From a virus, in the IMG/VR virus record IMGVR_UViG_3300025687_007517, positions 1 through 64,000 of that record: a stretch of 64,000 bases of DNA. One strand, written 5' to 3'. Within the stretch, counting starts at the first letter, position 1. The number at the start of each line of letters is the position of its first letter. Below the pieces are notes generated by a model. The model saw only the letters and a program-made list of their open reading frames with translations. It ran no database searches and was not told where the DNA came from. A program made the position numbers and the translations under genes. Positions 44,593-53,392 of this stretch are shown in pieces.

Positions 44593-45269
44593 TTATTCCT
44601 CATTTTATAAAGGCTTTCACACATATTAAACTGCCACTCATAATCAATGTCCAGACTCTCTCTCTCTGCCATCGACCATAACTCTATATCATTTGGTTTA
44701 TTAAAATCTCCCATCCATACGCCCTGACCAACCTTCTCCAAGGAGCCAGCGTAAAGACAGTGTGCCGCCTCTTTAATGATCTTTGCTGTCTTGGTGTTCA
44801 TAACATCTTCTTTCAGTGGTGTTAGAATAGTACCGTCTTCATCCCAGAAATAATTCTTTTTGTCCATCACGGCAAACATACCAGCTTTTTCTGACTTGCA
44901 GTAATCAAAGTAAAAATTTTCAATTGTCTCTTTTGTAAGCATTGGAGCGCAAGCGTTTACCATTACAACATACTTATGTGGCAGCTTATCCCACCACTCA
45001 TACATTTCTGTCATTGGAGTGCCCTCAGACAACGCAGACTTTTCAGTTCTTTCATAAACATTAAATGGATACTTTGAACATAATTCTTTAAGTTCTGGTT
45101 CATAGACAGAGCACCAAACATTTTCATTTGGGATTTTTGAATCTTGTAATTTTTGCAAAGCAATGTCCATTAGCGTGGTATTTGCAAAAGGACGAATCAT
45201 CTTTTGTGGGCATCTTTGAGAAGAAAGCCTTGCTTGAATAATAACTGCAACGTCCTCTACTTTTTTCAT
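44589..45269 (-). CDS. CMP-nonulosonic acid synthetase (NeuA-like), copy 2
   Basis: A 226-residue paralogue of the copy at 40741: IIQARLSSQRCPQKMIRPF, VNACAPMLTKETI, EAAHCLYAGSLE and DIDYEWQF. The two proteins align along their whole length, so they come from a duplication or from separate acquisitions of related cassettes. It overlaps the dehydratase by four bases. Substrate preference cannot be read from sequence. Confidence 0.82.
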   Translation of the reverse strand: MKKVEDVAVIIQARLSSQRCPQKMIRPFANTTLMDIALQKLQDSKIPNENVWCSVYEPELKELCSKYPFNVYERTEKSALSEGTPMTEMYEWWDKLPHKYVVMVNACAPMLTKETIENFYFDYCKSEKAGMFAVMDKKNYFWDEDGTILTPLKEDVMNTKTAKIIKEAAHCLYAGSLEKVGQGVWMGDFNKPNDIELWSMAERESLDIDYEWQFNMCESLYKMRNK

Positions 45270-45271
45270 TT

Positions 45272-46108
45272 TTATCCTCTCAGTTTTTTACGAAATGGAA
45301 GTTCCGTATCGGTGACTCCAATTGTCCCGTCTCCAAGAGCCTGCTCAAGTTCTCTAACACCCCTTACAAGCTTAATAAGCCCTTGTGGTTCTACAGAAGA
45401 CAATTGGTCTGTTCCCCACATTGTTCTATCAAGAGTGATGTGTCGTTCAATAATCTCTGCGCCCAACATAACTGTAGCAACAGAAGTGCCAAGACGGAAT
45501 TCATGTCCACTGTAGCCAACCTTGCAGCCATAACGGTCTTTAAGGGTTTTAATGCATGACAAATTTAACTCGTCCACCGGAGCGGGGTAACTGCTGTTGC
45601 AATGCAATAAGGCAAATTCTGTGCCCTCTTCTCTCATCCACTCAACTGCTTTATCAATCTCCTCTACGGTGCTCATACCAGTAGAAACAATTAATTCTTT
45701 GTTTCTCTCGGCAGACCACCTAGAGCTAGCCCTAATCAACTCTTCGTTTGTAAGCATGGCTGAAGGGATTTTAATAAAGGGGATTTCGTAATTTGATAAA
45801 AATTCTAAACTGTCTAAATCCCATGGAGATGCAGACCACTCAACGCCCTTCTCTTTGCAGTATCTATCAATCTCGTCGTACTCTTCTTTCTCAAACTCTA
45901 CCTTGTATTTGTACTCAAGGTAAGTCATCGTGCCCCATGGCGTCTCTCTCATTACATTTTTTTGATGCTCTGGAACACAAACGTCTGGATTTCGCTTTTG
46001 AAACTTGACTGCATCACAGCCAGCTAATGAGGCTACATCGATAAGTCTTTTTGCGTTTTCTAGCGAGCCGTTGTGGTTAATACCAATTTCTGCGATTATG
46101 TATGTCAC
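45272..46108 (-). CDS. NeuB-like synthase, copy 2 (lacks SAF domain)
   Basis: A 278-residue synthase with the catalytic barrel motifs IIAEIGINHNGSLENAKRL, DAVKFQKRNP, LHCNSSYPAP and GYSGHE. It ends soon after the barrel (PFRKKLRG) and lacks the C-terminal SAF domain present in the 340-aa copy and in most NeuB proteins. It may act with a partner or use another closing element. It overlaps the glycosyltransferase gene by four bases and is two bases from the synthetase. Confidence 0.82.
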   Translation of the reverse strand: MTYIIAEIGINHNGSLENAKRLIDVASLAGCDAVKFQKRNPDVCVPEHQKNVMRETPWGTMTYLEYKYKVEFEKEEYDEIDRYCKEKGVEWSASPWDLDSLEFLSNYEIPFIKIPSAMLTNEELIRASSRWSAERNKELIVSTGMSTVEEIDKAVEWMREEGTEFALLHCNSSYPAPVDELNLSCIKTLKDRYGCKVGYSGHEFRLGTSVATVMLGAEIIERHITLDRTMWGTDQLSSVEPQGLIKLVRGVRELEQALGDGTIGVTDTELPFRKKLRG

Positions 46109-48099
46109 AATTTCTCCCGTGGAATGCCTTCATAAAGGCTACTAATGTCAGATACTATTGTAAGCGAAATTCCATTTTCTTTTAACCAATAAAACATCTC
46201 TTTTGTTGCTGCTCTAGTGGTTTCTATTTCCCAATCAAGAATGTCGCCGCGATTCACAAGACCTTGTGTATTACCGTAAAAGTGCTTGTAATTGTCTTCA
46301 TTAACTTTATTATAAGTCAAATCCCATCCCAATACAACTATTTTTTTAACACCAAGATGAACCGCAGTTTGTATTACAGTTTCATACATTATGCCTGGAC
46401 CACATGGTCTTTGGGCTTCCAGCGGGTAATCTTCAAACTTTTTTGTAACAGCTAAAAACTCATTGTCTATTTCTGTTCTTATTGGAATCTTGAAAAATAA
46501 GTCGTCATGCTGTAAAGCTGACCATCTCATACCCTTGTCGTAATTTGAACTTCCTACGACAATTGGGTTTGATTCTTTATAATCGTAATGCACACCCGCG
46601 TTAGGGCTTGGCAGGTTTGAACAATTAAAGAAGTGAAAGTCTACCACTTCTGGACAATACTCGTAGGCTTGCTTAACTGCGAAAACAAGCTTATTAGATA
46701 ATTTTTCTTTTAACTGTTCTCTGTTATAGTCCTTCAATGAGGGACCACAGTTTAAGATGTAGCAAGTGTCGCCCTTATAAGAGTTCTTTAAAAGCGATAC
46801 TTTTTGCTCCAGACTTTCCATGGAGGAAAGCTTAGATTTCAATCGATTAGTAGTGCTTTTTGGAGAAGAGATAAGCGGTGTAGCTTTCTCAAAACTAAAA
46901 GAGTCTGTAAGGATTCTTTTTATGTTGTCCTTGCCACAATGGTCACTTAGCTTTTTGGAGTTGTTTTTTGCAATTGCAGCTAACTCTTCTCTATTGTCAA
47001 ACGCATACCTCATTTTTTCCATCAAGGACAACACGTCAGGCTCATAATAGTTTGAACCACATTCATAGTTTGGAAGTTTATAGCACGGAGCCAAATGGCA
47101 ACCAAACATCAATGCGTTTGGCTCTAGGTAATCTGCATGACCACCCTTATCTGGAACAATTACCGGCTTGTTAAACGATGCAGCCTCGGCAATAGTTAGC
47201 CCAAATCCTTCGCCTCTTGTTGCTAGAACAAAACAATCACTAACATCATAGAGATAATTTATTTTTTCCCTTGACAAAACATCTACAAGGACATAAACAG
47301 GGCAGGCGGGTGGTGTGTTTTTTTCATCCGTAAAGACGCCTGCTTTAATTGCTTTTATTTGGTCCGCTATTTGCTTAAACGCTGTTGAACCCTCTTTGCT
47401 AGTATTGTCAACGTATGTTTTAATCACCAAAGCAACATCTGTCTGGCTCTTAAATTCTGAAAAGTATGCTCTCAACAATGGCTCAAAGCCCTTGCGGTGA
47501 CCCCATTGACTCATTGCAAAAAAAGTAAACTTCCCATCGAGTGAAGGGAGTTTTACAGCCTTCTTGGCTGTATTTTCAACTGGACTGATGTAGTGCGGCA
47601 AGAGTTGAGTTTCGATACCAGTTTTTTTGTAGGATTCACAATTCCAACGCGATGGAACAAAATTAATCTTTGTGTTGTGCTTCTCTAGCACCCCTTTCCA
47701 ATACGAAGGTATTTTGTCTGTTTCCCAAGTGGTAATACTGTGATTCTCGCTACAATTATCAATAAGAGTCTTAAAGAGGCGAAATGACTCCTTAAGTTGT
47801 GGAGGCAACCTATCTAAGTTTTCCATCCATGTCATCACCGGAGGAGGCAAATGCCAAAGAACAGAATAATCACTTTCTTGAATTTTGTCTACTATAGCCT
47901 TTGTTTTAATCTCGTGCTTTTCAATTAAGTCTAGCACAGAGTCAGGTGCAGAATTTTTTTGTTCAAAATTTATTGACAGGGTAAAAAGATTGTATCCGCT
48001 TTCCCTCTCTAATTCGGCTAGAATTTCCAAATAACCTCGTGCAGCGGAGGCATAACCCGAAGCATCTCGAAATTGCCCAACAAATACTAAATTTTTCAT
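46105..48099 (-). CDS. Glycosyltransferase fused to DUF115-like domain
   Basis: A 664-residue two-part protein. Residues ~1-410 are a GT-B glycosyltransferase (GT4 type; ATRGEGFGLTIAEAASFNKP near 300 carries the EX7E donor motif). Residues ~450-664 are a second domain opening CYILNCGPSLKDYN and later KIVVLGWDLTYNKV, the DUF115/sialyltransferase-like motif also seen at 37612. One chain may carry two sugar-transfer activities. It overlaps the next gene by four bases. Confidence 0.8.
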   Translation of the reverse strand: MKNLVFVGQFRDASGYASAARGYLEILAELERESGYNLFTLSINFEQKNSAPDSVLDLIEKHEIKTKAIVDKIQESDYSVLWHLPPPVMTWMENLDRLPPQLKESFRLFKTLIDNCSENHSITTWETDKIPSYWKGVLEKHNTKINFVPSRWNCESYKKTGIETQLLPHYISPVENTAKKAVKLPSLDGKFTFFAMSQWGHRKGFEPLLRAYFSEFKSQTDVALVIKTYVDNTSKEGSTAFKQIADQIKAIKAGVFTDEKNTPPACPVYVLVDVLSREKINYLYDVSDCFVLATRGEGFGLTIAEAASFNKPVIVPDKGGHADYLEPNALMFGCHLAPCYKLPNYECGSNYYEPDVLSLMEKMRYAFDNREELAAIAKNNSKKLSDHCGKDNIKRILTDSFSFEKATPLISSPKSTTNRLKSKLSSMESLEQKVSLLKNSYKGDTCYILNCGPSLKDYNREQLKEKLSNKLVFAVKQAYEYCPEVVDFHFFNCSNLPSPNAGVHYDYKESNPIVVGSSNYDKGMRWSALQHDDLFFKIPIRTEIDNEFLAVTKKFEDYPLEAQRPCGPGIMYETVIQTAVHLGVKKIVVLGWDLTYNKVNEDNYKHFYGNTQGLVNRGDILDWEIETTRAATKEMFYWLKENGISLTIVSDISSLYEGIPREKL

Positions 48100-49337
48100 A
48101 GTACCATTACTTGTTCTTCTGGTTCTTCAATTCCCAGACTTTCAACAAACTGACTGTTTAGCTTGCTTTCTTCAAAGGTTTCTAAAACCCACTTTTGTAA
48201 AGATTTAGAAAGCCCCTGATAAACATGATGTTCGTTTTTCATTTTACGAAGCGCCATCTTATACGAGCCCTCTCTAGCAAACGCCCATTGTGAGTTTGGT
48301 TGAATAACCCCTTCCCAATGTGCTTCTCGTTGTACAGGAAGAACATCAAAGTCTACTTTTAAGAATTTTCCTTTGTTTTTCTCTTTGCCTTTCTTATCTT
48401 TCTCGGGCATGAACAAGAAGTCACACTGCCCCGACCAACCAATAGTGATAATTGGCAATCCAGCAATAGCAGCATCAAAGAGCGGAAGACCATATCCCTC
48501 GCCGTGAGCAATGTTAATAAAGGCTTTAATATTTTCGTGTCTGTAAAGCCCCTGCATCTCCGCTTCGCTCATATAACCGTGAAGGAGTGTCACAGAACAT
48601 TTGCGGTCCTTGTAGGTGGCAAGGAGCGCCTGCAAACGCTTGTGTGTAAAGTCTCGGTCAATGGTGCAATTCTTGTAGGAGTTCGTCTTTACAACAAGAC
48701 CAACTTCTCGGTCGATGTTCTCTTCGACAAACCAGCGAATAGCATTCTCAAAGTTCTTTCTTGGACCCCACTGACTGACTAAAAGATAGTTAAAGTCGTG
48801 CGGGAGGTCGAGTTCTACCTCTGTGGGGTTTTGTGGGCGAACAGGGTAGTTTACGACCTCTACCGGCTTCTCTAGCTTATAAGGGAATTTATTACCGTGT
48901 TGGTCCTGTGCTTCCACCACAGTATTGACAAAAACGTCCTTAGAGTGGTTGCTAACAACGATTATCTTGTCCATAACCTCGTTACATTTTTGTAACCACT
49001 GTGGGGCGACCTTTGTTGTCTCAATACCGGCTGTGTAGCCAATATTAACAGGTGCCATTTTCTCAAACTCGTTGGGGATGGTAACCTGAAGGGAAATATC
49101 AAAAGCAACTCTGCCTTGGTTGGCTTGTAGTAATTGTGCTGTTTTTTGAATTGTTTTAATTAGCCACTCTCTTTCTTCATCATCTTCAATAATGTGGTTT
49201 GACTTTCCCCATTCCAAATTCATAAGATAAATGTCAAAAAGGTCTGGACGTGAACGCAGAGCCCTAAGAGCAAAACGTGTTTGCTCGCCATATCCAGTTT
49301 GTGATAGGGCTGGACCCTTTACAATAATCTTCTTCAT
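48096..49337 (-). CDS. Glycosyltransferase family 4
   Basis: A 413-residue GT-B enzyme with N-terminal glycine-rich KGPALSQTGYGEQTRFALRA and the C-terminal donor-site HGEGYGLPLFDAAIAGLPII. The second acidic residue of the usual EX7E is Asp here. ATG 49337 overlaps the upstream stop as ATGA; an in-frame start at 49382 would lie inside the upstream gene. The acceptor is unknown. Confidence 0.82.
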   Translation of the reverse strand: MKKIIVKGPALSQTGYGEQTRFALRALRSRPDLFDIYLMNLEWGKSNHIIEDDEEREWLIKTIQKTAQLLQANQGRVAFDISLQVTIPNEFEKMAPVNIGYTAGIETTKVAPQWLQKCNEVMDKIIVVSNHSKDVFVNTVVEAQDQHGNKFPYKLEKPVEVVNYPVRPQNPTEVELDLPHDFNYLLVSQWGPRKNFENAIRWFVEENIDREVGLVVKTNSYKNCTIDRDFTHKRLQALLATYKDRKCSVTLLHGYMSEAEMQGLYRHENIKAFINIAHGEGYGLPLFDAAIAGLPIITIGWSGQCDFLFMPEKDKKGKEKNKGKFLKVDFDVLPVQREAHWEGVIQPNSQWAFAREGSYKMALRKMKNEHHVYQGLSKSLQKWVLETFEESKLNSQFVESLGIEEPEEQVMVL

Positions 49338-50596
49338 ACTGATAGTTGCTCCCATGCCCTGTATCCCTTGCGGGTATCCCAAGAGCCATTTTCTTCAAGA
49401 ACCTCGTCCATAAACTCTACCCAGCCTTTTTCAAGCTGCTCAAACGAGTAGTTCTTCTCGACGTGCTTTCTACCTTGTTCTCCGAGCTTACGACGTGCTG
49501 CATGACTCTTTGACCACATCTCATAAAGAGCTTGAACAAAATCGTCCTCGTTGATTCTATCCTCGCGGATAAAAGGAATTTCTTGTGAGCCAATAATGGC
49601 TTTTGATGCGGGTTCGATCCCAACACCAAATTCTTTTTTGCCGTCTGTTATTTGTTCTTGCAGACCACCTGTTTTATTCACAATAATAGGCGTGCCACAA
49701 GCTAATGATTCTAGTGTGGCGAGACCAAAGCCCTCGGCGTCTGAAATGTTTACTGTTACGTCGCAAGCATTATAAAGTCTTGCAAGGGCTGCGGCTGGCA
49801 TTTTTTGTCTGCTAAACTTTACCTGACCGTCTGTTAAGCCTAGCTCATTAATAATCGCATCCAAGTTCTGACCGTGGGGGTCTTTAGTGTCAGTGTGCAT
49901 GATAAGCACAGCCTGATCATCCCCAACACGGTCCAAGAATTTTTTAAACCAAAAAATAAGTGAGCCGGATTGTTTACGTCTCGCGTTTCTGTTATTCCAA
50001 AAAATTGTAAACTTATCAGCAGCATCGCCAAAGTTTTCTTGTCTAAATTTCTGCCTTTCTTCTTCTGGGAAGAGTGAAAAGTCGGGTGGCACAGCGTGAG
50101 GAATGTACTTGCGCTTTACCTCTGGTGCTACCGTAGCAACAATATCATCAGTAACTTTGCTGATGGTTGCGATAGCATCGTTAGAAAGGTAGAACTTTCT
50201 ATTGAACTTTGGGTAAGGGTAGTTGTCCCAAACGTGGTAGTATACCAAAGGACAGTGTGAACGAATCTCTTCTTCGATTTCCCACAACCAGCCCCAGAAA
50301 CGTGGATCGGTCATAATCCAAACTGCGTCTGGTCTTTCTACCCAAAGTGCTTCACGAATTATGTGAACGTCTCCATATCCTTTAATTGGGTAAATGATTA
50401 AATCATCTCCCCATTCTCGGGTCTTTTGCGGCTGGTAGTTCTCATGTTGAATAGCCCCACCGAAGCACAGGAACTTATATCGTCCGGTCTTTAGTAGGGC
50501 TTCAACGAAGTATTTGGTTTGTGTGCCGACACCCGAAGGTGACATTGGGTGGTCAGATAAGACCAATATTTTTTTCTTTTGTATGTCCTCTGGCAT
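49334..50596 (-). CDS. Glycosyltransferase family 4
   Basis: A 420-residue GT-B glycosyltransferase: N-terminal LSDHPMSPSGVGTQTKYFVE and C-terminal DAEGFGLATLESLACGTPII with an intact EX7E motif. This is the first gene of the glycan block in transcriptional order, followed by two more transferases with four-base overlaps. The protein is likely cytoplasmic and may modify phage DNA, virion or host surface; the sequence does not say which. Confidence 0.85.
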   Translation of the reverse strand: MPEDIQKKKILVLSDHPMSPSGVGTQTKYFVEALLKTGRYKFLCFGGAIQHENYQPQKTREWGDDLIIYPIKGYGDVHIIREALWVERPDAVWIMTDPRFWGWLWEIEEEIRSHCPLVYYHVWDNYPYPKFNRKFYLSNDAIATISKVTDDIVATVAPEVKRKYIPHAVPPDFSLFPEEERQKFRQENFGDAADKFTIFWNNRNARRKQSGSLIFWFKKFLDRVGDDQAVLIMHTDTKDPHGQNLDAIINELGLTDGQVKFSRQKMPAAALARLYNACDVTVNISDAEGFGLATLESLACGTPIIVNKTGGLQEQITDGKKEFGVGIEPASKAIIGSQEIPFIREDRINEDDFVQALYEMWSKSHAARRKLGEQGRKHVEKNYSFEQLEKGWVEFMDEVLEENGSWDTRKGYRAWEQLSV

Positions 50597-50603
50597 GTTT
50601 ATC

Positions 50604-51386
50604 CTATGTACAATGTGGAGTATTGAAGAACTCGCACTTTTGACAAGATAAACGGTTCTTCATGTGGTTTTGTGTATTCACATTGTACAAGGCTTTTTTC
50701 AATAAGTTAAGTGCATTTGTGGTTTTTCTTGGACCGGAAGTCACACGGAAAATCTCCACCTTTTGCCCAACCTTTGCTGTGCGTTTCAGCAGGGCAAAGT
50801 GTGTCTCAATCTGGTCAAGTGGAATGCCCATTTTCTGCGACCAGTAGTGCTTGTACAATGTAAGTTGGTAAGTCACCATACGATCAGAACGCTTCTTTGC
50901 ATCCCAACCCCAAGAACAAGACTTGTAGTCAATAATGTGATACTTGCCGTCCTTGGTTTTGATGATAAGGTCGATGTACCCCTTGAACTTATAAGCGGCG
51001 TCAGTGAACTCACCAATGCCTTCCATAAGGGTATCTTCTGCTTTTACAAACTCAAAGTCGGTTCCAAAGTATTTGTCAAAGCCTGCGTCGAGTTCTTCGA
51101 TGATACCAAGACCTTGGTTGTAAAAGTCTGTGATTTGTTTCTCGGTAAATGACTCACCGTTCTTTTCTAGAGTCTTTAGTTCCTTGCGGAACACCTCTCC
51201 AAAGAAAAACTTTTTATCTAGTTCTCGACCAGACTCAAAATACTTTTCACATACGGAGTGAATAGCGGAGCCAAAGCCGGTAAAGATGTTGCCTTTGAAC
51301 TTCTTGACTTTATCCTCGTAGATAAGCTTACGAGCGTAAGGACAGAAGTCCCACTTGGCGAGTTCAGAATACGAAATGTGAGCCAT
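50604..51386 (-). CDS. PD-(D/E)XK nuclease, RecB/Cas4-like
   Basis: A 260-residue nuclease. The catalytic core is GYIDLI...IIDYKS (D then D-x-K, residues ~130-155), and cysteines at FCPYARKL and CQKCEFFNTPHC can hold an Fe-S cluster as in Cas4/AddB. Such proteins trim DNA ends during recombination. It stands directly behind a consensus sigma70 promoter (51411-51439), with a leader of about 18 bases, so early expression is likely. Confidence 0.82.
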   Translation of the reverse strand: MAHISYSELAKWDFCPYARKLIYEDKVKKFKGNIFTGFGSAIHSVCEKYFESGRELDKKFFFGEVFRKELKTLEKNGESFTEKQITDFYNQGLGIIEELDAGFDKYFGTDFEFVKAEDTLMEGIGEFTDAAYKFKGYIDLIIKTKDGKYHIIDYKSCSWGWDAKKRSDRMVTYQLTLYKHYWSQKMGIPLDQIETHFALLKRTAKVGQKVEIFRVTSGPRKTTNALNLLKKALYNVNTQNHMKNRLSCQKCEFFNTPHCT

Positions 51387-51410
51387 GAATACCTCTTCTG
51401 TTGTGCTAAC

Positions 51411-51439
51411 AATATAACACCACAGGAGTGTGTTGTCAA
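51411..51439 (-). promoter_or_regulatory. Sigma70-type promoter
   Basis: Minus strand TTGACA (51439-51434), 17-base spacer, TATATT (51416-51411). Start point predicted near 51404, upstream of the RecB/Cas4-like gene. The -35 overlaps the stop of the 84-aa gene. Confidence 0.75.
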
Positions 51440-51690
51440 GGGTTTTTATCTAAATCTTTGAATGCTTGTGCGTAGCCTCTAATAAAATTTTCTTCTGCTA
51501 CGACTGAAAGGAACTCTGGGAACTCATCTGCGAAGATTTTTACTATGTCTTCGACTGTGACTTCGGGTTCATTTGGGTGGAGTGTTTCACCAATGTAATC
51601 AACAATGAGTTCTTTTAGTTTTGTCTCTCTCTTGACAAAAACGTGTTTTAGGTCGTTTTCTACAACCTGCTCTTCTGTTATTGTTTCCAT
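51436..51690 (-). CDS. Small hypothetical protein
   Basis: An 84-residue acidic, helical protein (VEDIVKIFADEFPEFLSVVA). No family recognised. It overlaps the PhoH stop by one base and its own end carries the -35 of the next promoter, so it closes the PhoH transcript. Confidence 0.65.
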   Translation of the reverse strand: METITEEQVVENDLKHVFVKRETKLKELIVDYIGETLHPNEPEVTVEDIVKIFADEFPEFLSVVAEENFIRGYAQAFKDLDKNP

Positions 51691-53012
51691 TATAATACCT
51701 TTGAGGCAAGGGTTGCTACTTTGGAGCGTTCGCCCTTTTGCAGCGAGATGTGTCCTGCTAACTCATAAGGCTTGAACTTTTCAAGTGCATAAGTTAGACC
51801 GGATGAGCGTGCATCGATGTAAACGTTATCGATTTGCTCAACGTCGCCTGTGAGAACTATTTTTGTTCCCTCGCCAACTCTGGTTATTATAGTCTTTAAC
51901 TCATGTATTGTTAAGTTCTGGGCTTCATCGATAATAATGAAGGCATTTGCGATAGAACGACCACGAATGTAGGTCAGCGCTTCTATCTCGATAAGACCGC
52001 GCTCAGAGTACATTTCTAGTGCTACACGGTCATCCCCCATTAGGAACTTCAAGTTATCTTGGATAGGAGCAAGCCATGGAGCCATTTTTTCTTCCAAGGT
52101 TCCCGGTAGGAAGCCAATATCCCTTCCCATAGGCATAACAGGTCGGGAAACAACTAATTTTTTATAAATAGGTTCGTATTGACCCTCATCAAGAGTCTGT
52201 TCCATACCTGCTGCGATGGCTAGTAGAGTCTTGCCGCACCCTGCTGCGCCTATGAGGGAGACAACTGGAACGTTTGGGTCCATAAGTAGGTTTAGGGCAA
52301 AAGCCTGTTCCTTGTTCCTTGGTTTTACGTCCCAGATTCCGTGTTTGTACTCGTCTACCTTTATGAGTGGTTTGTTGTAGTTTATAAAGCGAGATAAGGC
52401 TGTCTTCTTATCGTTAGAAGAGGAAACAAGCATTACAAACTCATTTGGAAGAAGATTTTTTTCTTCTTTGTCGATGAAAAGCTTCTCGCCGCTATAAAAG
52501 TGGTCGATTGTTTGATCATCAACCAAGTGTTTGGTAAAGCCTGTGTAAATGTGCTCTTCACGCTTTACAACTTGGTTTTCGTTGTAGTCCTCGCACTCAA
52601 TACCCAACGCATCACAACGTACACGCAGGTTAATGTCGAGAGAAACAATAACAACTTTTTTATTTGGGTTCTCGTTCTTCTCGTTTAGAGCGGCTGCAAT
52701 AATAATGTTGTCAGGGTCTCGCTTATCCATTTCTGGTGGAAGAGCGGACACATCTGAATAAACAGCCCTAATGATGCCGAGCCCCTTGTCGATACGAATA
52801 CCTTTGTGAAGGTTTCCTTTCGCACGGAGTTCGTCAAGAAGACGAATAGTATGACGAGCGTTCGCACCTACGCCGTCTTGTCGTTTTTTATGTTTATCGA
52901 TTTCTTCAAGGACTTTAAGAGGTAAAATAACGTCATTTCTACCAAACTTTTTGAAGCAGTGCGAGTCGGTTAAATAAACATTTGTGTCGAGCACATAAGT
53001 TCGCTTTGCCAT
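51690..53012 (-). CDS. phoH: PIN-PhoH ATPase
   Basis: A 440-residue protein with an N-terminal PIN nuclease domain (YVLDTNVYL, D residues of the metal site, EIDKHKKR, VVIVSLDINLR; ~1-150) and a C-terminal PhoH ATPase (Walker A GAAGCGKT near 255, Walker B IIDEAQNLT near 355). This YlaK-type fusion may be an RNA helicase-ribonuclease. phoH is very common in marine phages; its benefit to infection is not settled. A strong terminator lies 19 bases upstream of the start and no clear promoter lies between. Confidence 0.88.
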   Translation of the reverse strand: MAKRTYVLDTNVYLTDSHCFKKFGRNDVILPLKVLEEIDKHKKRQDGVGANARHTIRLLDELRAKGNLHKGIRIDKGLGIIRAVYSDVSALPPEMDKRDPDNIIIAAALNEKNENPNKKVVIVSLDINLRVRCDALGIECEDYNENQVVKREEHIYTGFTKHLVDDQTIDHFYSGEKLFIDKEEKNLLPNEFVMLVSSSNDKKTALSRFINYNKPLIKVDEYKHGIWDVKPRNKEQAFALNLLMDPNVPVVSLIGAAGCGKTLLAIAAGMEQTLDEGQYEPIYKKLVVSRPVMPMGRDIGFLPGTLEEKMAPWLAPIQDNLKFLMGDDRVALEMYSERGLIEIEALTYIRGRSIANAFIIIDEAQNLTIHELKTIITRVGEGTKIVLTGDVEQIDNVYIDARSSGLTYALEKFKPYELAGHISLQKGERSKVATLASKVL

Positions 53013-53030
53013 TACTTTAAATAGTTTCCC

Positions 53031-53059
53031 AAAAAAAAGAAGGGAGGCTTTCGCCTCCC
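53031..53059 (-). terminator. Intrinsic terminator
   Basis: Minus-strand hairpin GGGAGGC-GAAA-GCCTCCC (53059-53042) followed by a T-rich run (53041-53031, eight T in a row). It would end transcripts arriving from the lipoprotein gene, just before phoH. Confidence 0.85.
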
Positions 53060-53089
53060 CCCAAATGCTTATTCAGTTTTTTATTTTAT

Positions 53090-53383
53090 TTACTCGTCGC
53101 TATCTGTTGCAGCGTCGGGTGTGGCAACAGCGTCAGCCACATTTGGGAAACCGTCTCCCAGAATGTCTGCTACTGTTGTTGCGTCGGCTGGAGTGGATGC
53201 AGCATCAGCGACAGTCGCGGTGTCCTCAGCGGTTGTTGCGTCTTCAACCGGGGTCGCGTCTGGTGATGCTGCATCGCTCTGCACTGCAACTGAGGTATCG
53301 CAAGGTGCGGTGTCCTCCTTCTTGGTGTCGCAGGCAGCAAACACAACAGCCATAAAACTCAAAACAATAATAAAATCTTTCAT
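53090..53383 (-). CDS. Small lipoprotein
   Basis: A 97-residue protein with a hydrophobic signal (IIVLSFMAVVFAAC) ending in a Cys lipobox and Asp right after the Cys, which in enteric bacteria keeps lipoproteins in the inner membrane. The mature part is a low-complexity Ala/Thr/Asp/Val chain. Phage lipoproteins often block superinfection or take part in lysis; nothing here decides. GGAGAGG precedes the ATG. A terminator follows the gene. Confidence 0.72.
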   Translation of the reverse strand: MKDFIIVLSFMAVVFAACDTKKEDTAPCDTSVAVQSDAASPDATPVEDATTAEDTATVADAASTPADATTVADILGDGFPNVADAVATPDAATDSDE

Positions 53384-53392
53384 ATCCCTCTC

